NCBI GenBank assembly: GCA_942492925.1
Contig: OW818641.1
Span: 992,001-1,056,000 of the forward strand
DNA length: 64,000 nt
Direction: 5' to 3'
From: QZKY01 sp942492925
GTDB taxonomy: Bacteria > Pseudomonadota > Gammaproteobacteria > Burkholderiales > Burkholderiaceae_D
In this document: one piece after another, positions 1 through 8,723 of the stretch
Layout of the letters: every line of letters begins with the position of its first letter
Position numbering within the stretch: the first letter of the stretch is position 1
Notes under the pieces: generated by a model
What the model was told of the DNA's origin: nothing
The model's input: only the letters and a program-made list of their open reading frames with translations
Database searches by the model: none
Program-made: the position numbers and the translations under genes

Positions 1-780
1 CACATTCTCACGCGCGACGGCAAGATGAATCAGGACAGTCGGCGCAAAATCAAGCAGGTGACGCACCTGTTTCAGTTTATCGAGCCGTTACTGAAAGACG
101 TGTTGCAACACAAGCCATCGCTCAATCTCGTGGATCACGGCGCAGGCAAGTCTTACCTGGGCTTTATTTTGTACGATCTGTTCTTCAAACTGCACAGTGC
201 TGATTCGCATGTGGTTGGTATCGAAACCCGCGATGAACTGGTGCAGAAATCGCGCGTGCTCGCAGAAAATCTGGGGTTTGCCGGGATGTCTTTCCTGAAT
301 CTGTCGGTCGCCGATTCGATCACATCGAATGCGCTGCCCGCCCAAGTCGATGTGGTCACGGCGCTGCATGCATGCAATACGGCTACCGACGATGCGATTC
401 GTTTCGCACTGGCCAAGCGGTCGCAGCATATTGTGCTGGTTCCTTGCTGCCAGGCCGAGGTGGCCGCCGTGCTGCGGAAGAATAAAGCGAAAATGTTGGC
501 CAATCCGCTCGCTGAAATATGGCGTCATCCGATCCATACGCGTGAATTCGGCAGTCACGTCACCAATGTGCTGCGTTGTCTGCAACTGGAAGCGCATGGC
601 TATCAGGTGAGCGTGACGGAACTGGTGGGCTGGGAACATTCGATGAAAAATGAACTCATCATTGCCAGCTACAAAGACTTGCCGCGCAGAAAGGCAAGCG
701 AGCGTCTCAATGCATTGCTGCAAATGTTGGGGCTGGAAGAGTTGCAGAGCCGTTTTTTCATCCCCCCGCTCATCTCGTGA
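1..780 (+). CDS. SAM-dependent methyltransferase, 5' end outside window
   Basis: The frame is open to the first base of the window (it reads HILTRDGK before the first Met at 25), so the true start probably lies upstream and this is a 5'-truncated gene. A class I methyltransferase motif I appears as LVDHGAGKSYLGFILYD, followed by an acidic residue after the next strand (VGIETRDE) and a DVVTALHACNTATDDAI segment, which fits the Methyltransf_32 type of Rossmann methyltransferase. A conserved-looking VLVPCCQAEVA stretch follows. The substrate cannot be read from the sequence; relatives are often annotated only as SAM-dependent methyltransferases. It is followed by about 185 noncoding bases with a small GC hairpin near 827-845 but no U-tract. 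Confidence 0.75.
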   Translation, partial: HILTRDGKMNQDSRRKIKQVTHLFQFIEPLLKDVLQHKPSLNLVDHGAGKSYLGFILYDLFFKLHSADSHVVGIETRDELVQKSRVLAENLGFAGMSFLNLSVADSITSNALPAQVDVVTALHACNTATDDAIRFALAKRSQHIVLVPCCQAEVAAVLRKNKAKMLANPLAEIWRHPIHTREFGSHVTNVLRCLQLEAHGYQVSVTELVGWEHSMKNELIIASYKDLPRRKASERLNALLQMLGLEELQSRFFIPPLIS

Positions 781-965
781 TGTAATCAATGCTGTTGGCC
801 GTTGCCGTGTGCATTTGAAAAAATGTTCGCCTCATCATCAGGCGAGTGGCGTGCCGCAGTGGGGTCGTTGGTGCATTGGTCGTGGTTGATTCTCCCTTCG
901 AGAATTAAAATTGTAGAATGGGCGCGAGCATCATTTTTAATGGGTTTATTTGACAAGGAGGATGC

Positions 966-1466
966 ATGAAACAGTTTTCGGGGCATAAATGGCTTTGGGC
1001 CTTTTTCGGCTTGAGCATTCTGGTTGTGAATCCCGCGTGGGCAGATAAACCCGAATGGGCGGGTAACAAGCACGAGCGCCAAAAAGAGTACAAACAAGAT
1101 CGCCGGGAGGATGGCGGTCGGGGCGGACATGGAAACCAACACGAAAAACAGGGGCGCCATTTTTCGGATCATCATCGGAAGATCGCCGCCGATCACTACG
1201 GCAACTATTATCACAACAATAAAAGATGCCCGCCGGGGCTAGCCAAGAAGCACAACGGCTGTATGCCGCCGGGACAAGCCAGACGGTGGGAGATGCATAA
1301 GCCTTTGCCGCACGATGTGAAGTATTACTACGTGCCCAATAGCGTCGTCGTCCAGATGGGGCTGCCGCCGCATGGCCACCGCTACGTTCGGGTTGGCGCG
1401 GATATCTTGTTGATTGCCGTAGGCACCCAGATGGTGGTGGACGCGATTACCGACATCGCACGATAA
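966..1466 (+). CDS. Exported RcnB/CigR-like protein
   Basis: 166 residues starting with a signal peptide (hydrophobic WLWAFFGLSILVVNPAWA, cleavage likely after AWA). The mature N-terminal half is extremely rich in His, Lys, Arg, Asn and Gly, which suggests metal or polyanion binding. The C-terminal half has the family pattern CPPGLAKKHNGCMPPGQARRW, then PLPHDVKYYYVP, then YRYVRVG-type and DILLIAVGTQMVVDAI segments typical of RcnB/CigR periplasmic proteins. RcnB in E. coli takes part in nickel/cobalt homeostasis; CigR is a Salmonella anti-virulence protein. Which role applies here is not visible. A GGAG ribosome site precedes the ATG, and a strong terminator follows. Confidence 0.7.
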   Translation: MKQFSGHKWLWAFFGLSILVVNPAWADKPEWAGNKHERQKEYKQDRREDGGRGGHGNQHEKQGRHFSDHHRKIAADHYGNYYHNNKRCPPGLAKKHNGCMPPGQARRWEMHKPLPHDVKYYYVPNSVVVQMGLPPHGHRYVRVGADILLIAVGTQMVVDAITDIAR

Positions 1467-1495
1467 GTCTTGAGGGGGGCTCCCTCCTTTGAACG

Positions 1496-1535
1496 CGGCG
1501 CGAAATTGGCATCATGCGATTTCGCGCCGTTTTTC
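1496..1535 (+). terminator. Rho-independent terminator after the RcnB-like gene
   Basis: Perfect 11-bp stem CGGCGCGAAAT / ATTTCGCGCCG (1496-1506 with 1519-1529) with a 12-base loop, followed directly by five T residues. It lies 30 bases after the RcnB-like stop codon and points in the same direction. Confidence 0.85.
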
Positions 1536-1548
1536 TTCTTCACTTCTT

Positions 1549-1860
1549 TTAGGTGGACAGCTTGCGCCCCAGCTGTTTTTCCACGGCATCGACTTTGTCG
1601 CGCAAGCGGTTCTTTCCGCCGCCCTCGCGGTAGTCGATTTTGATGCCGACGCCGATACGCTTGCAATCTTTTTGCAGCTCCTGAAAACAGGCTTCGACGA
1701 CGCCCATGACCTCTTTCCATTCGCCTTCCAGAATGGTGCCCATGGGCGTGAGCTGGTAAGACACGCCGCTTTTATCGATGATGTTGAGGATGCGGGAAAC
1801 GTATTCAACGAGTTCTTCCCCTTTGTCGCGGGGCGCCATTGCAAATTCGAGCAAAACCAT
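1549..1860 (-). CDS. MTH1187/YqgV family thiamine-binding protein
   Basis: 103 residues starting at MVLLEFAMAP; the in-frame upstream Met codons are unlikely because an AAGGAG site sits about 8 bases before this start. The protein is the short ferredoxin-like fold of the MTH1187/DUF77 family: EFAMAP at the first strand, then VSYQLTPMGTILEGEWKEVM, where the PMGT(x)E segment is the family hallmark. Members bind thiamine or related ligands in the cytosol, often as tetramers. No thiamine gene lies nearby. The gene converges on the RcnB-like gene and is monocistronic as far as can be seen. Confidence 0.8.
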   Translation of the reverse strand: MVLLEFAMAPRDKGEELVEYVSRILNIIDKSGVSYQLTPMGTILEGEWKEVMGVVEACFQELQKDCKRIGVGIKIDYREGGGKNRLRDKVDAVEKQLGRKLST

Positions 1861-2037
1861 GACAGGCTCCTTTTGTATGAAATGTGGCGTCTTCATTATG
1901 CGCCAGAACGGGGTATCGCGCCTCACTATCGGTAAACGTCGAGAGGAATAAAAAACGCAAAAAGTTGGGGCTGGATTACAATGAGGCTGTTTTGCGGGGC
2001 AGGTATCGTAAACCGCCGACCGCTATCGGAGAATGAC

Positions 2038-2268
2038 ATGGGCAATGAATTGACGACAGTGCGTGAGTCGCACGAGTCGACAGAAGAAAAAGACACTTTG
2101 ATCCGGAACCTGGTGAGTTACGATGTCGAGTATTTTGTCGCGTTTATCCGCACGTCTGATGCCGCGAAAATTGCGCTGGCGACGATGATGATGGAAGGAT
2201 TCGTGGGCTACAACAATTGGTCGGAAGATGAATTGCGCAAGGAGTGCCAGCGTCGAGAATTGATTTGA
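2038..2268 (+). CDS. Small protein of unknown function
   Basis: 76 residues starting MGNELTTVRESH. This ATG is chosen over the upstream in-frame ATG at 1981 because a GGAG site lies 8 bases before it. The protein is acidic and helical, with no signal peptide or membrane segment; the second half (VEYFVAFIRTSDAAKIALATMMMEGFVGYNNWSE region) looks like a compact helical domain. I do not recognise the family. A bidirectional terminator hairpin closes the gene. Confidence 0.55.
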   Translation: MGNELTTVRESHESTEEKDTLIRNLVSYDVEYFVAFIRTSDAAKIALATMMMEGFVGYNNWSEDELRKECQRRELI

Positions 2269-2288
2269 GCGCGCAGCCTGCGAATGAC

Positions 2289-2314
2289 AAAGCCCGTCTT
2301 GACGGGCTTTTTTT
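2289..2314. terminator. Bidirectional terminator between convergent small genes
   Basis: 10-bp perfect stem AAAGCCCGTC / GACGGGCTTT with a TT loop, running into a T tract on the plus strand and an A tract on the other side. It separates two convergent genes (stops at 2268 and 2334). Confidence 0.85.
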
Positions 2315-2333
2315 ACGCAATGACGGTGTTGCG

Positions 2334-2678
2334 TCAGAATTCACGACAGGCCGTTGCGCCGTTTTCGTAAATCATTTCCATAAAAGAGCGCGGCCCGGTT
2401 AGCCACAAATCTTTTCGCGAAGCGCGGCTGGCGAAGCTGATGTGGGAGAGGTAGGCCTTGTCTTGTTCCAGCGAGATGTCCATGATGAGTTTGACGTTCT
2501 CTTCGGACTCAGCCGCTTTTTTGGGCGTGACGGGCGTCGGCGTGTTGCCACGTAACCAGTCTCGCGCCGCCTTCTCACTGAGAAACAGGGGGCGCAGGGC
2601 CGCATTGGCTGTCTCATCGTAGATGAGGAAGAGTCTTGTGGCATCCTCAAATATGACTGCGCCGATCTTTCGTGTCAC
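2334..2678 (-). CDS. Protein of unknown function, 114 residues
   Basis: Starts with GTG (MTRKIGAVIFEDATRLFLIYDE) after a purine-rich AGGAAAAG stretch. The protein has an N-terminal strand-rich segment and a Lys/Glu-rich middle (TPKKAAESEENVKLIMD); no signal peptide, membrane helix or recognisable motif. It is transcribed away from the diguanylate cyclase genes. Unknown family; moderate confidence that it is a gene because of its good codon use and the shared terminator at its 3' end. Confidence 0.45.
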   Translation of the reverse strand: MTRKIGAVIFEDATRLFLIYDETANAALRPLFLSEKAARDWLRGNTPTPVTPKKAAESEENVKLIMDISLEQDKAYLSHISFASRASRKDLWLTGPRSFMEMIYENGATACREF

Positions 2679-3007
2679 CTTTCTTTTCCTTGATGAGTTG
2701 ACTTCGCATCCGTCATAACTTCTTACAGCTTACTTTACCAGTTAAATTTCCGAGGCCCAAGTACGATGCGACCATTTTGATAATCAGGCATCCGAATAAC
2801 GGCGCTCACAGGAGAGGGTGGCGTGCCTGGCCCGCGGCATTTTTCACTCTGGGGAAGCGTATGAAACGGTCAAAACTGATTTGATATAGAGCATGAATGC
2901 TGAAGATGTTGACGTATCGCAACACCTGTTTGCAACAATGAAACAGTTTGACATTACAATCTGAGGTGGGCACATCAGAAGAGAATCATCAAGGTGGAGA
3001 GGGGCTG
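2679..3007. other. Intergenic region, promoters expected
   Basis: 329 bases between the divergent unknown gene and the first diguanylate cyclase. No RNA gene, repeat or hairpin terminator stands out. It must hold the promoters of both flanking genes, but no convincing -35/-10 pair could be picked. Confidence 0.4.
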
Positions 3008-4054
3008 ATGAATTACAAACTGTTATCCGACGTCACATTGGCATTCGTTGCGCACGAGGACTTTGACGAGCGTTTGATGCGGGTGCTCAAAATGATTGGG
3101 ACCGAATTGCAGTTGTCGCGCGCCTATGTTTTTCTCGCGGGACAGGATCGGCCCGTGATGGGCAAGATCCGGGAGTGGTGCGGGGACGGCGTGGCGACTC
3201 AGTGGCTTGACGGCATTCCCTATTCTTCGTACGACTTATGGAGGCAAGCGCTTGCGCAGCAGGGTAGGATCATTTCATCGGCGGAGCGATTGCCGGACGC
3301 GTTGAGCGATTTGCTGGAATCACACGGCATCCAGTCGACGGTGGTTTTCCCGATTGAGTCGGGCCATGAGATTGTCGGCTTTGTCAGTTACGATGACTGT
3401 CTGAACCGACGCGCTTGGGCCGAGGCGGAAATCGATTTGCTGAATGCAGCTTCCAGAATTCTTTCATCGTTTGTGGATCGAGAAATGATGACTCAGCACC
3501 TGGGGTCGAAGCGGTCGGCGATACAGATCGGCAGCGACGAACATTCCGTTTACGATTCGCTCACCGGTTTGCACAATCGCCCGTACGTCATGGAGCGATT
3601 GAAGGGATATGACGCGGAATACGCACGACTTGGACGAAATTTCTGCGTATCGATTATCGATCTGGATAACTTCAAGAACATCAATTACAGCTATGGCCGG
3701 GAAGCAGGCGATTTCATCCTTCAGGAATTTGCCAAATTGCTCAACGATTCGATCCGTCCGTACGACGTTTGCGGTCGCTGGGGAGGCGAAGAGTTCATCA
3801 TCGTTTCCGTCAATGCAAGTGCAACGGAAACGGTCTTCATGATCGAACGCATCATGAGTGCAATCAGAGGGCGCGTGTTCGTTTTCAACGGCATGGAAAT
3901 TCGTCTTCGTTTCAGTTGCGGCATTTCATCGGGCTCGGAGTTTTCACCGGAAAACCTCTCCATCGACCAATTGGTGGAAATGGCCAGTCGCCGAATGTAT
4001 GTGGCCAAACAGGAAGGGCGAGATCGGTTCGTCATGCCGACGCCAAGTACCTGA
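3008..4054 (+). CDS. GAF domain diguanylate cyclase
   Basis: 348 residues. The start MNYKLLSDV is preferred over the upstream TTG at 2948 because it has a GGAGAGG site and because the neighbouring paralogue begins at the same place (MISSKLLSQV). Residues ~10-160 form a GAF sensor domain and ~185-345 a GGDEF domain with the catalytic signature RWGGEEF. An RPYD sequence five residues before GGEEF matches the RxxD inhibitory c-di-GMP site. It should make c-di-GMP from two GTP in the cytosol, feedback-inhibited by product. No membrane segment. The ligand of the GAF domain is unknown. The next gene is a longer paralogue. Confidence 0.88.
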   Translation: MNYKLLSDVTLAFVAHEDFDERLMRVLKMIGTELQLSRAYVFLAGQDRPVMGKIREWCGDGVATQWLDGIPYSSYDLWRQALAQQGRIISSAERLPDALSDLLESHGIQSTVVFPIESGHEIVGFVSYDDCLNRRAWAEAEIDLLNAASRILSSFVDREMMTQHLGSKRSAIQIGSDEHSVYDSLTGLHNRPYVMERLKGYDAEYARLGRNFCVSIIDLDNFKNINYSYGREAGDFILQEFAKLLNDSIRPYDVCGRWGGEEFIIVSVNASATETVFMIERIMSAIRGRVFVFNGMEIRLRFSCGISSGSEFSPENLSIDQLVEMASRRMYVAKQEGRDRFVMPTPST

Positions 4055-4317
4055 TCCTTTTCTAGCTATTTGCGTGCTGGGCCACGCTCAAGATTTGGGG
4101 TCACGGCGTTTTTCTGCCCCATGCTGCACACGGGTAAAGTCGTCAAGGGGGCTCCGGATTTTTATGGCCCTCTCAAGTCACTCAAAAAACTCCGTCACAT
4201 CATTGATAAAGCGCAATGTATCGAGATGGATCAGCAATTGTTCCGTCATAGAATGAGCGGGTGTAGCGGGCTGATGCTCGCCGCCCCAACTTCATTTTAT
4301 TGGGCAGGACGAACACA

Positions 4318-6459
4318 ATGATTAGCTCCAAACTCTTGTCTCAGGTAGCCATTGCCTTCGTCGAGGGGGATCATTTTAATGAGCAGGTAGATGCGGCCTT
4401 AAAAGTTATTGGCACCTGTCTCCAACTCTCCAGGGTTTACATTCTCCTCGATGGCGCCGACCATTTTGGAGAAGTGCACGCTTATGAATGGCACGCGGAG
4501 GCGGCTTCTTCCGTGCGCGAGTCGCTGGGGACCCTGCCCTTTGGTACGTATCTTTCCGTTAAGCAGATGCTGCAAGAGCGTGAGCGAATTTTTGTAACGG
4601 ACCTTGCTGTACTGCCGCACGATGTGCAATCTTGGTTTGGGTCGCATGGAATCCAGTCTTTGCTGGTTTATCCGATCGTCATGAACCGGCGTATTGCTGG
4701 GCTTGTGGCTTTCGAAGATTGCATCAAGGTCCATTCATGGACAGCAGAAGAAGTGGATATGTTGGGCACTGTGTCGGAAATCATCTCGGCATTTTGTGAA
4801 CGCAAAATTCGGAGCGAGCAAGACAAAGTCGCAGAGGACAATTTCCGACGCCTCTTTCACATCATTGACGATTTGATTGTGATTGCCGACCTTAACGGAA
4901 AAATACTTTTCGCGAATCCTGCAGTCGAATTGAAACTGGGATTCTCCTCTGCTGAACTGCGCGACATGACAATCATGGATTTGTCGCCTTGCGATCAGCC
5001 AGGCGAGTCGATAAACGCGCTAGGGGAGTTGCTTCGACAAGAAATAATGTCATGCCCGCTTTTTTTCTGTCACAAGTCGGGGCAGCGGTTGATGGTTGAA
5101 TCGCGTGTTTTGTTCGGACAATGGAACGCACGCGATTGTATTTTCTTAATATCCAAGGACATCAGCAAAGAGCAGGAGGCGCTTCAGAAATTTACCAGGA
5201 TATTTGAAACAAATCCGGCATTGATCGCGATTATTGGTTTTGATGACGACCGGCTTACAGATGTCAACGCTGCTTTTCTTGAAAAGTTGGGTTATGTGCG
5301 CGAGCAGGTCATCGGAAAAACCAGTTCGGACCTGGGGTTGTTTCTTGACGACGCACGTCGTTCAATGATGACATCAGACATAAAAAAAGCGGGTGTGATC
5401 AAGAATGTCGAAAAGAAGGTGAGACACAGAGATGGTTTCGTTATTGACGGACTTTTTTCTGGAACGATTTTTGAGAGTCTTGGAAAAAAATATTGGCTGA
5501 TTTTTATAGTGGATATTTCCGATCATGTTGCGCTTCGTGACAACCTGGAGTCACAAAGCAAGCGCCTTCGCAATACTATCGACGGCGCACGGATGGGAAC
5601 ATGGGAATGGAACATTCATACAGACGAGGTGATTCTGAACGAATGGTTGGCAGAGATTTTGGGGTATACGCTGGCAGAGCTGGGGCCGATGAAAATGACA
5701 TCCTTGAAAAATCGCTTATACCCGGAAGATTTGCAGAAATCCGACCGGATGATCGAGCAGCATTTTGTAGGGGAGGTGGCACGATATGATCTTGAGTACA
5801 GAATACAGCACAAGAATCAACAGTGGGTCTGGGTGCATGTACGTGGGATGGTGATTGAGTGGTCCGCTGAGGGCAAACCGCTGATGATGTTTGGCACCAT
5901 GTCGGATATCTCTGAGCGCAAGGCGCTTGAAGAACGCATCCTTGAAATATCGATACGTGATTCGCTAACCGGTATTTATAACAGGCGTTACGTATTTGAA
6001 CGACTTGAGGAAATCTTTGCGGAGTACATTCGGCGCAATCGAAATTTCTCGATTGCCATCATGGATATCGATCATTTCAAACGGGTCAATGATACTTTTG
6101 GACATCAGGCTGGTGATTTCATCCTCAAGCAGTTTGCGGATATCGTCAATGCCTCCATTCGTACGTACGATATTTTAGGTCGGTATGGCGGCGAAGAGTT
6201 CATCCTCGTTTCGGTCAATACGATGCCGCACGAGACCATCGCGCTGATCGAGCGGATCATGAATGTGATCCGCGAGCGGGTATTCGTTTACCACGGCAGG
6301 GAAATCTGTTTCCGATTTAGTTGCGGCATGGCAGACACGTCGGAGTTCCCCCATGGCACCTTGTCGATCGAAAAAATGGTGGAATTAGCCGATCAACGTC
6401 TGTATGTGGCCAAGGAAACGGGCCGTGATCGGCTCATCGGATCAGCGACATGCAAGTGA
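4318..6459 (+). CDS. GAF-PAS-PAS-PAS-GGDEF diguanylate cyclase
   Basis: 713 residues from an ATG preceded by AGGAC. Order: GAF (~15-160), three PAS domains (~172-285, ~290-405, ~415-540), then GGDEF (~545-705) with the active signature RYGGEEF and an RTYD inhibitory site five residues before it. The third PAS ends with the PAC-like VRGMVIEW and MFGTMSDISERKALE linker that usually couples PAS to GGDEF. No membrane helix, so a soluble sensor. GAF and GGDEF are close in sequence to the upstream gene, which suggests a tandem duplication with PAS insertion or loss. The 263-base gap between the two genes has no convincing gene, so each may have its own promoter. Confidence 0.9.
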   Translation: MISSKLLSQVAIAFVEGDHFNEQVDAALKVIGTCLQLSRVYILLDGADHFGEVHAYEWHAEAASSVRESLGTLPFGTYLSVKQMLQERERIFVTDLAVLPHDVQSWFGSHGIQSLLVYPIVMNRRIAGLVAFEDCIKVHSWTAEEVDMLGTVSEIISAFCERKIRSEQDKVAEDNFRRLFHIIDDLIVIADLNGKILFANPAVELKLGFSSAELRDMTIMDLSPCDQPGESINALGELLRQEIMSCPLFFCHKSGQRLMVESRVLFGQWNARDCIFLISKDISKEQEALQKFTRIFETNPALIAIIGFDDDRLTDVNAAFLEKLGYVREQVIGKTSSDLGLFLDDARRSMMTSDIKKAGVIKNVEKKVRHRDGFVIDGLFSGTIFESLGKKYWLIFIVDISDHVALRDNLESQSKRLRNTIDGARMGTWEWNIHTDEVILNEWLAEILGYTLAELGPMKMTSLKNRLYPEDLQKSDRMIEQHFVGEVARYDLEYRIQHKNQQWVWVHVRGMVIEWSAEGKPLMMFGTMSDISERKALEERILEISIRDSLTGIYNRRYVFERLEEIFAEYIRRNRNFSIAIMDIDHFKRVNDTFGHQAGDFILKQFADIVNASIRTYDILGRYGGEEFILVSVNTMPHETIALIERIMNVIRERVFVYHGREICFRFSCGMADTSEFPHGTLSIEKMVELADQRLYVAKETGRDRLIGSATCK

Positions 6460-6638
6460 TGCGGTGTGTCGATGCGCAAGCTTTATGCAAGTGTGTCGAA
6501 TAAGGCGCAGAACATCCGTCTGACTTTGAATTTCAGTGGATTTTGAGCAAGAATCCCTTTTTCTATATAGCCAGTCCAGTGTACTATGTGGGTATTGGAT
6601 AGTTGCGGGGGACTCCCCGAATAGATCGAGGGCTGCAG

Positions 6639-7667
6639 ATGACCGACGTCCGCTTTTCCGGTGAAACTGCGTATTGCGCGCTCCCATTGCCGACCTCTTC
6701 CGGCGTTTATTGCGCTGCTTACCTCCACGGCAAGAAACTGGCCGACATCCCGATCGAAGAAATCAGCGATTATCTGGAAAAAAGACAGGACGTCTTCATC
6801 TGGGTCGGGCTTCACGAAACGCATCTGGATCTGCTGCCCAAGCTGCAGGAAGAATTCGGATTGCATCATCTGGCGATTGAGGATGCCCAGACCGCGCACC
6901 AGCGCCCGAAGCTGGAGGAATACGGCGAAACCTTGTTCATCGTGTTGCGCGCAGCGAATCTTTGCGACGGAAAATTGTTTTTCGGCGAAACGCACCTGTT
7001 TCTTGGTGAGCGCTTTTTATTATCTGTGCGGCGTGGCCATGCGCAGAGCTATCAGAAAGTCCATGATCGTTGCGAAGCGATGCCTGAGCATATGGCGGAA
7101 GGTCCGGGGTTTGCGATGTACGCGCTGATGGATTTTGTGGTCGACAATTACCGGCCGATTGTCGATGCACTGGAGGAACGTTTCAGCACCCTGGAGGACG
7201 ATCTGTTTAATTCGCGTTTTAGCCGCGAAGGGCTTCAGGAATTGTATGAAATGAAGCGCCAGTTGCTGCTGCTGCGTAACGCTGTCGTGCCGCTGATCGA
7301 TGTGTGTAACGCCTTGGTGCGATTTCATACCAACATCATTCCCCGTGAAAGCCGGGTGTATTACCGTGACATCCATGATCATGTGTTGCGCATCATTGAG
7401 GCCGTGGACAATATGCGCGACATGGTCACGGCGGCCATGCAAGTGGATTTGGCGCTGGTGACCGTCGGGCAAAACGAAATCGTAAAAAAGCTGGCCGGTT
7501 GGGGCGCCATTCTGGCCATCCCCACCATGGTGTTTAGTTTGTATGGAATGAATTTCAGGAACATGCCAGAACTGGAATGGCCGTGGGCGTATCCGACGAG
7601 TCTGGCGTTCGTAGTGGGGGCGTGTATTTTTCTCCATCGGCAATTCAAGAAAGTCGACTGGTTGTAA
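6639..7667 (+). CDS. CorA family magnesium/cobalt transporter
   Basis: 342 residues. The long N-terminal cytoplasmic part (~1-280) is mixed alpha/beta then helical (stalk), followed by two C-terminal membrane helices. The signature YGMNF, with the pore GMN motif, sits between them (KLAGWGAILAIPTMVFSLYGMNF), and the second helix ends in a basic tail KKVDWL. These are the defining CorA features; a pentamer in the inner membrane imports Mg2+ (and Co2+/Ni2+). The ATG at 6639 is chosen; an upstream in-frame TTG at 6603 exists but has no better site. Not in an obvious operon. Confidence 0.88.
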   Translation: MTDVRFSGETAYCALPLPTSSGVYCAAYLHGKKLADIPIEEISDYLEKRQDVFIWVGLHETHLDLLPKLQEEFGLHHLAIEDAQTAHQRPKLEEYGETLFIVLRAANLCDGKLFFGETHLFLGERFLLSVRRGHAQSYQKVHDRCEAMPEHMAEGPGFAMYALMDFVVDNYRPIVDALEERFSTLEDDLFNSRFSREGLQELYEMKRQLLLLRNAVVPLIDVCNALVRFHTNIIPRESRVYYRDIHDHVLRIIEAVDNMRDMVTAAMQVDLALVTVGQNEIVKKLAGWGAILAIPTMVFSLYGMNFRNMPELEWPWAYPTSLAFVVGACIFLHRQFKKVDWL

Positions 7668-7721
7668 TAATCTCATGGGCAAGATGGCGTAAATGGAGTG
7701 GTTGAGAAATTGGGTGATGGA

Positions 7722-8702
7722 ATGACGAGAAATTGGCTGAAGCTGGGATTGGCGTTGTGTCTGTTGTGTTTTTCTGCGGCGCAGGCGGGTATGGTGCAGG
7801 CAGTAGCGTATGCGCCCAATGGCAAGCTCGTCGCGTATGGTGGTGAAAATAAACTTATCAAGTTGGTGAATCCGCGAACCGGTCGGGTGCAATCCACTTT
7901 GCGCGGACACACTGGCATGGTGAACAGCCTAGTTTTTTCGTCGGGCGGCAGGATTCTCGCGTCTGGCAGTGCTGACAAAACGGTCCGGCTGTGGAACGTT
8001 GCGACAGGACGTTCCGTGCGCACCTTGGGAGGGCATCCCGGAGAAGTCAAGTCTGTTGCTTTTTCGCGGGATGGTAAAAAACTTGCGACGGCTAGCGGAG
8101 ACTGGTCAAGTGGTGCCGTCATCATTTGGGATGTCAGTACCGGACGCAAGTTGCGTACGCTGAACGCACACGCGAAGCTGGTCCATGTGGTGGCGTTTTC
8201 GCCGGACGGCAAAACCCTTGCCACAGGAAGTGCTGACAAATCCATCAAGATGTTTGATGTTGCTTCGGGAGATCTGCTTCAGACCTTCAACGGTCACGCG
8301 GGAGTCATCGTCTCGCTGGCGTTTTCACGGGATGGTGCGCTGCTGATTTCAGGCAGTACGGACAACACCATCAAGTTGTGGGACATGGTGAATGCGAAGG
8401 AGTGGCGTACGCTCTACGGACATACCAGCTGGGTGGAGTCGATTGCGTTGTCGCCCAAGGGCGACTTGCTCGTCTCCGGCGGCCGTGACAAGAACGTGAA
8501 ATTATGGAGTGTTGCCGAGGGAAAGGAGTTGCGTACCCTGAGCGGGCATGCCTGGAGTGTGACCTCGGTAGCGTTTGCGCCGAACGGTAAAACGCTGGTC
8601 TCAGGCAGTGGTGACAACACAGTCAAGATTTGGGATGTCGCCACCGGCAAGACCATACGAACCATCGGTCTTCTCAATACTCGGCCACTGAGCGCACAAT
8701 AG
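7722..8702 (+). CDS. Exported seven-blade WD40 repeat protein
   Basis: 326 residues. A signal peptide (WLKLGLALCLLCFSAAQAG) is followed by seven WD40-type repeats with blade ends LIKLVN, TVRLWN, VIIWD, SIKMFD, TIKLWD, NVKLWS and TVKIWD. This fits one complete seven-blade beta-propeller and nothing else, so it is probably a periplasmic scaffold or binding protein. No enzymatic motif is present. The start at 7722 is preferred (GGTGATGGA before it; upstream GTG at 7698 would bury the signal peptide behind a charged leader). It lies 54 bases after corA and 21 before a ZIP transporter, so co-transcription with the transporter is possible. Function unknown. Confidence 0.8.
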   Translation: MTRNWLKLGLALCLLCFSAAQAGMVQAVAYAPNGKLVAYGGENKLIKLVNPRTGRVQSTLRGHTGMVNSLVFSSGGRILASGSADKTVRLWNVATGRSVRTLGGHPGEVKSVAFSRDGKKLATASGDWSSGAVIIWDVSTGRKLRTLNAHAKLVHVVAFSPDGKTLATGSADKSIKMFDVASGDLLQTFNGHAGVIVSLAFSRDGALLISGSTDNTIKLWDMVNAKEWRTLYGHTSWVESIALSPKGDLLVSGGRDKNVKLWSVAEGKELRTLSGHAWSVTSVAFAPNGKTLVSGSGDNTVKIWDVATGKTIRTIGLLNTRPLSAQ

Positions 8703-8723
8703 GCGCTCTCTACGATAACGCCG

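Noticed and set aside
886..919. Promoter before the RcnB-like gene (TTGATT and TAGAAT)
   Set aside because: The spacing is 22 bases, outside the usual range.
4055..4317. Frame 4070-4321 between the two diguanylate cyclases
   Set aside because: Poor codon use, overlap with the true start of the second gene and no ribosome site.
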